Assembly (NCBI RefSeq): GCF_900591205.1
Contig: NZ_UUPU01000064.1
Location: 62,001-126,000 of the forward strand
Length of the DNA: 64,000 nt
DNA from: Pseudomonas viridiflava
Lineage (GTDB): Bacteria; Pseudomonadota; Gammaproteobacteria; Pseudomonadales; Pseudomonadaceae
Reading direction: 5' to 3'
Below are positions 53,097 through 63,029 of this stretch, one piece after another. Position numbers and translations under genes: made by a program. Every line of letters begins with the position of its first letter. The first letter of the stretch is position 1. A model generated the notes under the pieces. The model was not told the DNA's origin. It searched no databases and was given only the letters and a program-made list of their open reading frames with translations.

Positions 53097-53366
53097 TCAA
53101 GCCTTGGGCTTTTTCGGCGCCGCGGGCTTTTTAGCGGCCGGGGGCGCCGGCTTACTGGCTGCCGGCGCGGGTGGCTTGGGCTTGGCCGGCGGTTTGGGTG
53201 CGGTCTTGGGCTTGGCCGCAGCCTTGGGTTTGCTCGGCGTCAGGGCTTCGGCTTCCGCCAGCTTGCGCGCCATTTCCCAGTGTCGCGCATCCTCCCCATG
53301 GGGCTTGCCCTCAGATTCCCAGATCTGATGCGCTAACTCGCGTATGCGTTTGTCTTCAGTACTCAT
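53097..53366 (-). CDS. DUF2934 protein with Lys/Ala/Pro-rich tail
   Basis: An 89-residue protein. Residues 1-42 are the DUF2934 helix pair (RIRELAHQIWESEGKPHG, ARHWEMARKLAEAEAL). Residues 43-89 are a low-complexity tail of Lys, Pro and Ala, strongly basic and like histone-H1 or AlgP-type tails. GAGGAG precedes ATG 53366. It lies between treY and glgX, matching small genes at this position in other Pseudomonas. Function unknown; binding to a polyanion is possible. Confidence 0.85.
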   Translation of the reverse strand: MSTEDKRIRELAHQIWESEGKPHGEDARHWEMARKLAEAEALTPSKPKAAAKPKTAPKPPAKPKPPAPAASKPAPPAAKKPAAPKKPKA

Positions 53367-53389
53367 CGCAATGCTCCTCACAGAAAATT

Positions 53390-56140
53390 TCAGCTTTCTT
53401 GATCATCAGGATTGATAAAGACATTGACCGGGAAATCCCCCAGGGCAGTGCTGATCAACAGCTCCTTGTCTGGTGTGACTGCGCCTGTGTGAAAAAGTCC
53501 CTTCCAGTTTTGGGTTGTCGCGGCGAACGGTAATTTCACCCGTGTATCGCCCCAAACCTGCGCATTGATCTTAGGGTGCACACCGTTTTCAAGCAGCTGC
53601 AGCGGCCAGCGCGGGACCACTACAATCAGGCGTTTACCCTGGTGCTCGCGGCAGAACGCGAGCACCCGCTCGGCGTGTTGGCCCACCACCTCGAGCGGCG
53701 TATAGGTGCCGCTGCGAAACAGCTCGGGATCGGCCTTGCGCAAGGCCAGCACCTGGGCAATCAACGCCTGTTTGATGCGCCCGTCACGCCAGTTGAACAG
53801 CAGCTCGCCAATGTCCGGTGGGGTTGCCAGCGCGTGTTGCCGTGCGTTGAAATCCACCGGGCGTCGGTTGTCCGGGTCCACCAGGCTGAAGTCCCAGAAC
53901 TCATCGCCCTGGTACAGGTCCGGTACACCTGGCACGCTGATGCGAAGCAAGGATTGCGCCAGCCCGTTGAGGGCGCCGGCCGGGGCGATGGCCTGGGCGG
54001 CGTTGCCGATGGCGGTGCGTAACGGGCAGCCTGCCTCGCTGAGCAACAGGCGTGAGAGAAAGTTTTCGACGCCTTGTTCATAGGCTTCGTTGGGCGCGCT
54101 CCAGCTGCTTTGCAACTTGGCTTCGCGCAGGGCCTTTTGCTGCCACTGCCACAGGCGTTGCTGGTAGCCCTCGAAGTCATCCATCTGGTCCAGCGGCCAG
54201 CTGCCCAGCAGCACTTGATAGAGGATCAGTTCATCGCCCGCCGAGGGGCTGTCGGCATTGCTGCGCAACGGCGCGGCGAGGCTGCGCCACTGCTCTACTT
54301 GTTCGACGTACCAGGGCGCGCACTCACTGAGCACTGCCAGGCGCGCACGCGTGTCTTCACCGCGCTTGTGGTCGTGGGTGGCAGTGGCCAGCAGGTTGTC
54401 CGGGAAGGTTTGCAGGCGCTGTTGGTTGACCGCGTGAAACTCGGCCAGCGGCGCGCTGAACTGCTCGGTACTGAAGCCCACATCGTTGCGCGACAGCAGT
54501 ACCGCCGAGCGATAGAACGCGGTGTCTTCCACGGCCTTGGCGGCGGCGGGTGACGTCAATTGCTGGAAGCGCACGCAGGCATGCTTGAGGATCTTGCGCT
54601 CGCGGCCCACCGGGCGGTCGCGCCAGGGTTGGCCGCCGAGCCATTTTTCGAGGTGCTCGAGCACTGGCCAGTCGCCTTCGCCGAGGGTGCTGCGGGCGCC
54701 GTCCAGGGCTTGCTGGAACACCTTGTCGTCGGCCGCACTGCGGCCACGGGCGCTGATATAGGTGCGGTACACCGGGAAGTGCACGATCAGCTCCTGCAGG
54801 GCGCGGCGGATCGCACCCAGGGTCAGGTCGCGGGTCATCACATCGTCACGGGCCACTTGCAGCAGGGCTTGGGCCACGCTTTCAAAATCCCCGCCGAGTG
54901 AGCCGTTGAGGATCTGCTGGCGGGCCAGCCGCGCCTCTTCGATAAACGCCGAGGGCCGTTCGCTGTGGCGCGTCCATAACTCGGCGAGCGGCGCAAAGCC
55001 TTCGGGGTGGTGTTGCAGCAGCGACAGCTGGTTCATGAACTCGTAACCGGTGGTGCCGTCCACGCGCCAGTCTTCGCGCAGGGTCTCGCCTTCGCCGAGG
55101 ATCTTTTCGACGAAAATCGGCAAGTGCCGCTCGGGGGACAGCGAATCCACACGACGCCGCAGCTTGCGGCAATAACCCCGAGGGTCGGCCAGGCCGTCGA
55201 TATGGTCGATACGCAAGCCGTCCACCAGACCCTCGCTGATCAGTTCGAAGATCTTGCCGTGGGTGGCCTCGAACACGGCGCTGCGCTCCACGCGCAGGCC
55301 GCCGAGTTCGTTGACATCAAAGAAGCGCCGCCAGTTGATATCGTCCGCCGCAGTGCGCCAACTGGCGAGGCGATAGGCTTGTTGCTCAAGCAACTGATGC
55401 AGGCGCTTGAAGCCCTGCGGATCGCGCCCATCGAATTCGCCCAGCCGGTGCTCGATGGCAGGCAGCACTTCGGTCGCCCGTTCGGCCAATACCTGTTTGA
55501 GCCAGGCCGCTTCGGCATACGCATCGTCTTGATAGGCGAGGGCGCTGAAGCGGTCGCCCAGGGGCTTGAGCCGTTCATCGCTGCCCAGGATCAGCGCGTA
55601 ATCACGCGGGCAGATCGGGAAGCGGTGTTCGTAATGCTCGACGTAAAACACGCCATGTTCGGCGTCGAAATGCAGGGTCAGCGTGCCGGTCTGTAAGGCT
55701 TCGCCGTAATCGCTGCCGAGAAATGGCATCAGCAATTGGCCCTTGAGCAACGGGTCGGGCGAATGCCACTGAATATCGAAAAATTCGCTGTACGGGCTTA
55801 AACGGCCCCATTCCAGCAGGTCCAGCCACCACGGGTTATCGGCACCGCCCACCGCCATGTGGTTGGACACGATATCGAGGATCAGCCCCATATCGTGCTC
55901 ACGCAGGGCGCCGACCAAGCGGCGCAAGGCCGCTTCGCCGCCCAGCTCCGGGTTGACGCTGGTGGGGTCGACCACATCATAGCCATGCATCGAGCCGGCA
56001 CGGGCGCTGAGCAGAGGGGAGGCATACAGGTGGCTGATGCCCAGTTGGGCGAAATACGGCACCAGCGGCACCGCATCATCGAGGGTAAAACCTTTATGGA
56101 ATTGCAGGCGCTGGGTAGCGCGCAAGGGCAGTGCTTTCAT
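53390..56140 (-). CDS. treY: maltooligosyl trehalose synthase TreY
   Basis: A 916-residue GH13 enzyme: TQRLQFHKGFTLDDAVPLVP, YASPLLSARAGSMHGYDVVD, the catalytic block VDGLRIDHIDGLADPRGY and IFVEKILGEGETL (acid Glu), and a late ATHDHKRGEDTRARL. It isomerises the reducing end of malto-oligosaccharides to a trehalosyl unit. ATG overlaps the malQ stop as ATGA. Works with TreZ two genes upstream. Confidence 0.95.
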   Translation of the reverse strand: MKALPLRATQRLQFHKGFTLDDAVPLVPYFAQLGISHLYASPLLSARAGSMHGYDVVDPTSVNPELGGEAALRRLVGALREHDMGLILDIVSNHMAVGGADNPWWLDLLEWGRLSPYSEFFDIQWHSPDPLLKGQLLMPFLGSDYGEALQTGTLTLHFDAEHGVFYVEHYEHRFPICPRDYALILGSDERLKPLGDRFSALAYQDDAYAEAAWLKQVLAERATEVLPAIEHRLGEFDGRDPQGFKRLHQLLEQQAYRLASWRTAADDINWRRFFDVNELGGLRVERSAVFEATHGKIFELISEGLVDGLRIDHIDGLADPRGYCRKLRRRVDSLSPERHLPIFVEKILGEGETLREDWRVDGTTGYEFMNQLSLLQHHPEGFAPLAELWTRHSERPSAFIEEARLARQQILNGSLGGDFESVAQALLQVARDDVMTRDLTLGAIRRALQELIVHFPVYRTYISARGRSAADDKVFQQALDGARSTLGEGDWPVLEHLEKWLGGQPWRDRPVGRERKILKHACVRFQQLTSPAAAKAVEDTAFYRSAVLLSRNDVGFSTEQFSAPLAEFHAVNQQRLQTFPDNLLATATHDHKRGEDTRARLAVLSECAPWYVEQVEQWRSLAAPLRSNADSPSAGDELILYQVLLGSWPLDQMDDFEGYQQRLWQWQQKALREAKLQSSWSAPNEAYEQGVENFLSRLLLSEAGCPLRTAIGNAAQAIAPAGALNGLAQSLLRISVPGVPDLYQGDEFWDFSLVDPDNRRPVDFNARQHALATPPDIGELLFNWRDGRIKQALIAQVLALRKADPELFRSGTYTPLEVVGQHAERVLAFCREHQGKRLIVVVPRWPLQLLENGVHPKINAQVWGDTRVKLPFAATTQNWKGLFHTGAVTPDKELLISTALGDFPVNVFINPDDQES

Positions 56141-58221
56141 CGGTCACGCTCATAGGCTTGGTTGCGCGCGACGGCCAGCAGTTCGAGGCGGCGGGCGGCG
56201 CCTGCGTTGTCGAGCAGGCTCGAAGCCTCGCCCGGCAGGCGGCGGCGCCAATTGGGATGGGTGTCGGTGGTGCCGGGCAGGTTGGCTTGTTCTTCAAGGC
56301 CCAGCGCGTCTTCCAGCGGCAGCAGCACCAGCGGCGCACGGGTGTGGCCCAGGTAGCGCACGCTGGCGTCGATCATATGGTCGGTTTCGTTGCGGATCTC
56401 TTCGACAAAATTCTGCGGGTCCTGGCTCAATGCCTGGCGCAGGGCCTGGCGTTCGCGCAGGCGGTGTTCGCTCCATTGCTCCACGGTGGGCGCGTCGATC
56501 AGGCCGAGCTGGATATTCCAGTCGATATCGCGGCTGTGCCACCACCCATTAAGGGTGGGCAAGTCGTGGGTGCTGGTGGTGGCCAGTGCGTTATCCGGCC
56601 AATCGAGAATCGGCTTGAACTGGCCGTCATGGCCTTGTTCGAACAGCAGCACGCGCATGCCCAGAATCGAACGGCTGATGAGTTTTTCGCGCAGGCCGTC
56701 GGGCACCGTGCCCAGGTCTTCGCCGAGCACGATAGCCTGGTGGCGGTGCGACTCCAGCGCCAGCAACCGCAACAGGTCATCCACCGGGTAATACAGGTAG
56801 GCGCCCTCGCGAGGGGAGGCGTCCATGGGGATCACCCACAGGCGCTGCAGGCCCATCACATGGTCGATGCGCAGGCCGCCGGCATGCGCGAAATTGGCGC
56901 GCAGCATTTCGATAAAGGCGCGAAAGCCATTGCGCTTGAGACCTTCGGGGGAGAACGCGGAGATGCCCCAGCCTTGGCCGGCGCGGTTAAGAATGTCGGG
57001 CGGCGCGCCCACGGTCAGGTCGGCCAGCAACTCATCCTGACGGCTCCATGCCTGGCTGCCGCCGCCGTCGGCACCCACCGCCAGATCGGCGATCAGGCCC
57101 ACGCCCATGCCGCTGCCTCGGGCGGCTTGTTGTGCACGTTCCAGGCTGCGGGCGATCAACCATTGGCCGAACGCGTAAAAGCCGATTTCGCTCTGGTTGG
57201 CTGCGGCAAATTCCACCAACGCCGGGCTTTGTGGCGAGCGCCAGGCGTCGGGCCAGTGGCGCCAGTCGAGGTCTTCGCCAGCGGCGGCGCGGTGCGCTTG
57301 CACGGCTTCAAAGCGGCAGTGGTTTTCCAGGGCTTCGCCGCCGGCCTGGCGGAAACTCAGAAAATCCGCGTGTTGCGGATGCTGGCCGTGACGGAAATCT
57401 TCATACAAGGCGCGCAACAGGCGCTGCTTGGCCTTGGCGGCGGCGGGCCAGTCGATCAGGGTGTGCTGCTCCAGGGTGTGCAACTCTTCGGCCAGGCCAA
57501 GGGCCTCAATCGCATTGCGCACTTCGCGCTCGCCCAGAATGCACGCCGGCGAGGCGTACAGGCTGTTGAGAAACAAGCGGCTGGAGGGGGAATACGGGCT
57601 GTAGCGCTCGGTGTCGGCGCTGAACATCGCGTGCATCGGGCTGATCGCCAGGGCATCGGCGCCGCGCTCGGCGGCGGAACGTGCCAGGTGTTCCAGCGCC
57701 AGTGTGTCGCCAAAGCCGCCATCGCCCAGGCGTCGCAGTGCATAAAGCTGGGCGCTCAGGCCCCAGGCGCGCGCCGGCTGGGTGTCTACCGCTTCGGCCA
57801 CGCTGTAGCAATGGGTGGGTGCGACGGCGAGGGTGAAGGTCTGGTCGTTGATATGCACCTGGTGATAGCCCAGGGCAATCACGCCCGGCAGCACCGCGTC
57901 GCCATCGAGGCGCAACTCCAGGGTTTCGCCGTTTTCGAGGTTGACCCGGCACAGGGTGTCGGGTTCGAAATAACGAGCCAGGTCCAGGCCAATGCTGGTG
58001 TCAACCGTCATCAAGGGCGGCAGGTGTTTGTCTTGTTGCACCTGCTCCAGTTCAAGCAGGCTGGCGTCGATCTCGGCATCGGTGTCGGCCGGGTGGCCCA
58101 AGCCTTTGAGGACGGCGCGCAGGGCGTCGGGTTTCACTCGTTGCGGGCGGCCGTTTGCGTCGATCCAATCGACGGCCAGGCCCGCTCGGCTGGCGAGGAT
58201 TTCCAGGTTCGCTTCGCTCAA
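56137..58221 (-). CDS. malQ: 4-alpha-glucanotransferase MalQ
   Basis: A 694-residue GH77 enzyme: PARAWGLSAQLYALRR, GDGGFGDTLALEHLARSAAERG, SPYSPSSRLFLNSLYASP, the nucleophile block GGLRIDHVMGLQRLWVIP, acid Glu in VLGEDLGTVPDGL and STHDLPTLNGWW. It disproportionates malto-oligosaccharides, recycling short glucans between GlgX and TreY. The start is TTG 58221 (GGAGAG upstream), forming a TTGA overlap with the treZ stop. Confidence 0.94.
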   Translation of the reverse strand: MSEANLEILASRAGLAVDWIDANGRPQRVKPDALRAVLKGLGHPADTDAEIDASLLELEQVQQDKHLPPLMTVDTSIGLDLARYFEPDTLCRVNLENGETLELRLDGDAVLPGVIALGYHQVHINDQTFTLAVAPTHCYSVAEAVDTQPARAWGLSAQLYALRRLGDGGFGDTLALEHLARSAAERGADALAISPMHAMFSADTERYSPYSPSSRLFLNSLYASPACILGEREVRNAIEALGLAEELHTLEQHTLIDWPAAAKAKQRLLRALYEDFRHGQHPQHADFLSFRQAGGEALENHCRFEAVQAHRAAAGEDLDWRHWPDAWRSPQSPALVEFAAANQSEIGFYAFGQWLIARSLERAQQAARGSGMGVGLIADLAVGADGGGSQAWSRQDELLADLTVGAPPDILNRAGQGWGISAFSPEGLKRNGFRAFIEMLRANFAHAGGLRIDHVMGLQRLWVIPMDASPREGAYLYYPVDDLLRLLALESHRHQAIVLGEDLGTVPDGLREKLISRSILGMRVLLFEQGHDGQFKPILDWPDNALATTSTHDLPTLNGWWHSRDIDWNIQLGLIDAPTVEQWSEHRLRERQALRQALSQDPQNFVEEIRNETDHMIDASVRYLGHTRAPLVLLPLEDALGLEEQANLPGTTDTHPNWRRRLPGEASSLLDNAGAARRLELLAVARNQAYERDR

Positions 58222-59963
58222 GGGTGCTCTCCAACAGGGAATAGGGTGACGCGTGCGCTGTACGGCGGCAGATGGGCGCCGTGGTCGGCAGGCGTTTGAA
58301 ACAGGACATGCGCGGTCGCCGGCTGCTGCAGCGCGATGGCGCTCAGGTTCAGGTCGATCTGCAACAGGCTGCCGTCGCCCAGGCGCCAGCGTGCACTTAC
58401 GGCCGCATCGCCAAGCACCTGCGCGCCCAATGCCATGCTGCCGGGCAACCGCGGCACGATGTGGCGATGGCGCAGGCTCAACAGTTGGCGGTACAGCTGG
58501 GCATGTGGGGTGTCGGCAAAGGACGGCGCCGACTGCTTAAAGGTCGGCAGCGCATTCGGGTCGGGGATGCGTTCGCGTCGCTCGGGGTCCTTGAAGGCAG
58601 CAAAGTCGGCAAATTCATTGCGCCGGCCTTCACGGACCGCTTCGGCGAGTTCGCCATGGTGGTCGGTGAAGAACAGGAAGGGCTCCTCGGCATTGACCTC
58701 ATCGCCCATAAACATCAACGGAATCATCGGCGACAGCAGCAGCAGGGCGGTAGCGGCCTCCAGCGCCTGGGGCGGGCAGAGCTGGTGCAGGCGCTCGCCC
58801 ATTGCGCGGTTGCCGATCTGGTCGTGGTTCTGCAGGAACGCCACGAAGGCCGTTGGCGGCAGGTCGCCGCTTGGCTCGCCGCGCGCATGGCCGTGACGCG
58901 TGGTGTGCCCCTGGTAGATAAAACCTTCGCCCAGGCAGCGGGCGAGTTTGGCGGTCGGGTCTTCAGCGAAGTCGCTGTAATAGGCATCGGTTTCGCCGGT
59001 GAGCAACACGTGCAACACGTTGTGAAAGTCATCATTCCATTGCGCGTCGAAATCATGCTTGAGCAGGCTTGCCTGGTTCAGTTCGTTCTCCAGCACCAGC
59101 CACACATGCCGCCCGATATCGACTTGCTCACGCACGCGATGCGCCAGTTGCTGCAGGAACCCCGGGTTGTCGATGGCGTGCACCGCGTCCAGGCGCAGAC
59201 CGTCGAAGCGGTATTCGAGCAACCACATCAGGGCATTATCGAGGAAGAAGTCCCGTACTTCGCGGCGCTCGAAATCAATCCCGGCGCCCCAGGGCGTGTG
59301 CACGTCCTCGTGGAAGAAACCCGCGGCGTACTGGCCCAGGTAATTGCCATCGGGACCAAAGTGGTTGTAGACCACATCGAGGATCACGGCCAGGCCGTGT
59401 TCATGGGCGCTGTCGATCAGGTGCTTGAGCTGTTCGGGTGTGCCGTAGGAGGACTGCGGCGCATAGGGCAGCACGCCGTCGTAGCCCCAGTTGCGTTCGC
59501 CGGGAAATTGCGCCAAGGGCATCAGTTCGATTGCGGTGACGCCCAGCTCGGCCAGGCGTGGCAGGTGTTTTTCAACGTCGGCGTAGCCCCCCAGCGCGCC
59601 TACGTGCAACTCGTAGATCACCGCCTCATGCCAAGGGCGGCCTTGCCAGGCGGTATGTCGCCATGGGTAGGCGAGCGGGTCGACCACCAGGCTCCAACCA
59701 TGCACGTCCGTGGCCTGGGCCCTGGACGCGGGGTCGGGTACGTCCATTTCTCCATCAATGTTGTAGCGGTAGCGAGTGCCCGCGGGGCACTTCACTTCTG
59801 CCTCGAACCAGCCATCTGCCTGAGGCAGCATGGCGACTGATTTACCACCTTCCAATTCAACGCTGACATAAAACGCGTCTGGCGCCCACAAGGCAAAACG
59901 CGTGTGTTGCGCGTCCAGCATGATTGCGCCGTGGGGCCAGGTTTCCAAAGTCCGTAACGGCAT
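58218..59963 (-). CDS. treZ: malto-oligosyltrehalose trehalohydrolase TreZ
   Basis: A 581-residue GH13 enzyme: N-terminal CBM48-like domain (DAQHTRFALWAPDAFYVSVEL), DVVYNHFGPDGNYL, FDGLRLDAVHAIDN (nucleophile Asp), VWLVLENELNQAS (acid Glu) and FLQNHDQIGNRAMGERL. It releases trehalose from maltooligosyl trehalose. Good GGGAGGTC site before the ATG. Second gene of the locus, 19 bp after glgA. Confidence 0.95.
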   Translation of the reverse strand: MPLRTLETWPHGAIMLDAQHTRFALWAPDAFYVSVELEGGKSVAMLPQADGWFEAEVKCPAGTRYRYNIDGEMDVPDPASRAQATDVHGWSLVVDPLAYPWRHTAWQGRPWHEAVIYELHVGALGGYADVEKHLPRLAELGVTAIELMPLAQFPGERNWGYDGVLPYAPQSSYGTPEQLKHLIDSAHEHGLAVILDVVYNHFGPDGNYLGQYAAGFFHEDVHTPWGAGIDFERREVRDFFLDNALMWLLEYRFDGLRLDAVHAIDNPGFLQQLAHRVREQVDIGRHVWLVLENELNQASLLKHDFDAQWNDDFHNVLHVLLTGETDAYYSDFAEDPTAKLARCLGEGFIYQGHTTRHGHARGEPSGDLPPTAFVAFLQNHDQIGNRAMGERLHQLCPPQALEAATALLLLSPMIPLMFMGDEVNAEEPFLFFTDHHGELAEAVREGRRNEFADFAAFKDPERRERIPDPNALPTFKQSAPSFADTPHAQLYRQLLSLRHRHIVPRLPGSMALGAQVLGDAAVSARWRLGDGSLLQIDLNLSAIALQQPATAHVLFQTPADHGAHLPPYSARVTLFPVGEHP

Positions 59964-59982
59964 CTATGAAGACCTCCCTTGA

Positions 59983-61536
59983 TTATTTAGTCGACTTCCC
60001 CAAAGCCTTGGCGACCAGTTGTTCGTAGAGTTCGGCGTAGGGTTCTACCGCCTGGCACCAGTTGAAGGGTTGGGTCATCGCTCGGCTGCGCATGGCGTTG
60101 AGCAAGCCTTTGTTGTCGAATACCCGAAGCGCACGGCTCAGCGCTTCTTCATAGCTTTCAACCGTGGACTCATTGAACAGGAACCCGGTGACCCCATTTT
60201 CGATGGTGTCCGCCAGCCCGCCGGTATTGCGCGCCACCGGCAACGAGCCGAAGCGCTGGGCGTACATCTGGCTCAGGCCGCAAGGCTCGTAGCGCGATGG
60301 CATCAGCAGGAAGTCGCTGCCGGCGAACATGCGCCGAGCGTCGGTTTCGTTGAAGCCGATACGCACGCCGACCTGGCCCGGGAAGCGCAGCGCCAGTTCG
60401 CGCATGGCTTGTTCTTCTTCGGGTTCGCCGCGACCGATAATGGCGATTTGGCCACCGTGTTCGACGATAAAGCTGGCCACCGCCTCGGTCAGGTCCAGCC
60501 CTTTTTGGTAAACCAGGCGCGAGACCACGGCGAACAGGGGGCCGGTGGAGTCATGCAGGCCAAACAGCTCGCGGACATGGGCGGCATTCACCGCCTTGCC
60601 TTCCCAGTCACCGATATTGAAGTTATGAGTCAGGTGCGTGTCGGTGGAGGTCTCCCAACTTTCATCAATGCCGTTCGGGATGCCACTGAGCAAGCCTTGC
60701 TGGGTCTTGGCGGCGAGGAAGCCGTCGAGGCCGCAGCCGAATTCCGGGGTGGTGATTTCCTGGGCGTAGGTCGCGCTCACGGTGGTGATATGGCTGGAGT
60801 ACGCCATGCCGGCCTTGAGGAACGACATCTTGCCGTAGAACTCCATGCCTTCCTGTTGCAGCGCGTGGGGTGGAATGCCCAGCTCCGGTGTCGAGGCCAG
60901 GCTGACCACGCCCTGGTAGGCCAGGTTATGGATGGTGAACAGGGTGGGTGTGCGTGACCCACGCCAGTGCATATACGCCGGGGCCAGGCCGGCAGGCCAG
61001 TCGTGGGCGTGCACCAGGTCCGGGCACCAGTGGATCTGGGCGAGGTTGGCGGCCATGTCAGCGGCGGCCAGGCCCAGGCGGGCGAAGCGAATATGGTTGT
61101 CGGGCCAGTCGCGGCCGTTGTTGGCGCCGTACGGTGTACCTTCGCGCTCATACAGCTCGGGGCAGATCAGCACGTAGATGACCAGACCGTCCTTGAGGTC
61201 CATGCGCCCGATCTTGCACGGCGGCAGCGCGGCATGGCCGCCCAGCTCACCGATGATGTGGATCGGGTTGTCGCTCTCCATGACCTGTGGATAGCCCGGA
61301 ATCAACACCCGCACGTCGTGCAGGTGCGCCATGGCGCGGGGCAGGGCGGCGGACACGTCACCCAGGCCGCCGGTTTTCACCAGGTCAGCGAATTCTGAGG
61401 TTACAAACAGGACTTTCTTGCGATTTGGATTATGACTAGGGACCGGCCGCACCGTGTTGAGGTCAACCAAAGAGGTCGACCCGCCAACTGGCTGACTAAC
61501 ACGCTCTCCCTGAATACTTGCAGCGGCACTGATCAT
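59983..61536 (-). CDS. glgA: glycogen synthase GlgA
   Basis: A 517-residue GT5 enzyme: KTGGLGDVSAALPRAM (the KTGGL ADP-glucose motif), HAHDWPAGLAPAYMHW, SRLVYQKGLDLTEAV and MPSRYEPCGLSQMYAQRFG (the E-x7-E region), then TGGLADTIENGVTGFLF. A leader of about 45 residues precedes the catalytic fold. ATG 61536 is supported by GGAGAG; the longer open frame is not. First gene of the glg/tre locus, with its promoter in the 513-bp region upstream. Confidence 0.94.
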   Translation of the reverse strand: MISAAASIQGERVSQPVGGSTSLVDLNTVRPVPSHNPNRKKVLFVTSEFADLVKTGGLGDVSAALPRAMAHLHDVRVLIPGYPQVMESDNPIHIIGELGGHAALPPCKIGRMDLKDGLVIYVLICPELYEREGTPYGANNGRDWPDNHIRFARLGLAAADMAANLAQIHWCPDLVHAHDWPAGLAPAYMHWRGSRTPTLFTIHNLAYQGVVSLASTPELGIPPHALQQEGMEFYGKMSFLKAGMAYSSHITTVSATYAQEITTPEFGCGLDGFLAAKTQQGLLSGIPNGIDESWETSTDTHLTHNFNIGDWEGKAVNAAHVRELFGLHDSTGPLFAVVSRLVYQKGLDLTEAVASFIVEHGGQIAIIGRGEPEEEQAMRELALRFPGQVGVRIGFNETDARRMFAGSDFLLMPSRYEPCGLSQMYAQRFGSLPVARNTGGLADTIENGVTGFLFNESTVESYEEALSRALRVFDNKGLLNAMRSRAMTQPFNWCQAVEPYAELYEQLVAKALGKSTK

Positions 61537-62049
61537 AGTTCTCTCCACGTGTTGGTCGGCTAATGGCCCGCTGCCATTAGCTCCGAAGACCGCATCCTGC
61601 GGCCAGGCGCACAAGCGCAATTACGCTCATTACATACTTCGCAAGGCGTATGCCAGTTGCACGGTTAGCTCAAAAAGAATGGATAGACGGCAGTTGGTGT
61701 GAACCGCTTGTGCACGCCTTACCCTAAACCTGACCCATGGCAGAGTTGGAAAGTTTAGATTTTTTCGCGGGGTTTTTGTTTTGGAACGGACCCATCGGTC
61801 ACCAGTCTAGGACAGATTCCAGAGCCTGTAGGGTTTATGAGGTGTTTTTGTAGGACAAAAAACTTGTAACGATATGCGATAAGAAACAAATGCGCGGGCG
61901 AAGGGTGCCCGGCGGCTTGGCTGGGGAGCGAGGATTGGGTGGCGAGGGGGCTTGATTGCGCAGCCGTCACTTGCTTTTCAGGGCCGCTTTGCGCCCCAAC
62001 GGGAGCAAGCTCCCTCGCCACAGTAGGGCGTACGCCCTGAAAGGGTGCG
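61537..62049. other. intergenic region: glgA promoter and REP elements
   Basis: 513 bp without a supported gene. The left part must hold the glgA promoter. The right part (61938-62037) holds REP-type palindromes. An 88-codon open frame at 61755-62021 runs through the REPs and has no ribosome site or family resemblance. Confidence 0.6.
61938..62037. repeat. REP pair, P. fluorescens type, with adjoining palindrome
   Basis: GGGAGC-aa-GCTCCC followed by TCGCCACA (62001-62022) matches the common REP unit. A degenerate inverted partner, GTGGCGAGGGGGCTTG, lies at 61939-61954. The perfect palindrome GGGCGTACGCCC follows at 62026-62037, just past the end of the hydroxyacid dehydrogenase gene. Confidence 0.75.
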
Positions 62050-63003
62050 TTAGCCGAGCACGCGAATGGGCATATCGTTTGCCCACGCCTGAATGTCCTC
62101 GACCATTTGTTGGTAAAACTGCCGGTAGTTCTGTTCGCTCACATAGCCCACATGCGGCGTGGCCAGCAGGTTGGGCAAGCGGCGCATCGGATGATCGGCC
62201 GGCAGCGGCTCCTCGCTGTACACGTCCAATGCCGCCCCGGCCAGGCGGCCGCTTTCCAGGGCCTGCACCAGCGCCTGCTCATCCACAATCGGTCCGCGTG
62301 CGGTGTTCACCAGGCGTGCACTGGGCTTCATCCAGCTCAGCGCCTCGGCATCTACCAGGCCACGGCTGCGGTCACTGAGTACCAGGTGGATGGTCAGGAT
62401 GTCCGCCTGTTCGAACAGCTGTTGTTTGCTGACCCAGGTGACCCCGGCCTCGGCCGCACGCTCCGGCGTGAGGTTTTCACTCCAGGCAATCACGCGCATG
62501 CCGAACACCTGGCCGAATTGGGCGACCTTTTGCCCAATGCTGCCCAGCCCGAGGATGCCCAGGGTCTTGCCATACAGGTCGCCGCCCAGGCCCACCTGCC
62601 AGCCGCCAGCCCGTAAAGAGTTGGCTTCGGCCAGCAGGTTGCGGGTGCTGGCCATGATCAACGCCCAGGTCAGCTCCGGCGCCGCCTGTTTATAGCTGTC
62701 GGTGCCGCAGACCTGAATGCCGAGCGCCTTGGCGGCGGGAATGTCGATGGCCGCATTGCGCATGCCGCCGGTCACCAGCAGCTTGAGCCTGGGCAGGCCC
62801 TGCAGTAGCGCCTTGTCGAAGGTGGAGCGTTCGCGCATCACGCAAATCACCTCGAAGCCCTTCAAACGCTCGACCATGGTGGCGGTATCCGCCGGGTAGT
62901 CGTGCAGAAAATGCACCTGGCCCACTGACGCCAGAACCGACCAATCCACTACGTCGCTGGCCACATTCTGCCAATCATCAATGACTGCGATCTGTACCGA
63001 CAT
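62050..63003 (-). CDS. D-2-hydroxyacid dehydrogenase, NAD-binding
   Basis: A 317-residue enzyme of the D-isomer 2-hydroxyacid dehydrogenase family: LGILGLGSIGQKVAQFG cofactor motif (Rossmann GxGxxG), SDRSRGLVDAEALSWMKPSARLVNTARG (catalytic Arg region), and the late LLATPHVGYVSEQNY with catalytic His. The catalytic Glu region reads DVYSEEPLP. Substrate cannot be named. It is preceded by 26 bp and then the alpha/beta hydrolase gene on the same strand. Confidence 0.92.
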   Translation of the reverse strand: MSVQIAVIDDWQNVASDVVDWSVLASVGQVHFLHDYPADTATMVERLKGFEVICVMRERSTFDKALLQGLPRLKLLVTGGMRNAAIDIPAAKALGIQVCGTDSYKQAAPELTWALIMASTRNLLAEANSLRAGGWQVGLGGDLYGKTLGILGLGSIGQKVAQFGQVFGMRVIAWSENLTPERAAEAGVTWVSKQQLFEQADILTIHLVLSDRSRGLVDAEALSWMKPSARLVNTARGPIVDEQALVQALESGRLAGAALDVYSEEPLPADHPMRRLPNLLATPHVGYVSEQNYRQFYQQMVEDIQAWANDMPIRVLG

Positions 63004-63029
63004 TCACGAGTGCCTCGAAAAAAGTTGGA

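Noticed and set aside
56131..58299. 722-codon plus-strand open frame opposite malQ
   Set aside because: Antisense frame created by GC-rich codon bias; malQ on the minus strand has full GH77 motifs.
58272..59840. 522-codon plus-strand open frame opposite treZ
   Set aside because: Antisense shadow of a gene with complete GH13 catalytic motifs.
61755..62021. 88-codon minus-strand open frame upstream of glgA
   Set aside because: Runs through REP palindromes and lacks a ribosome site and any family resemblance.
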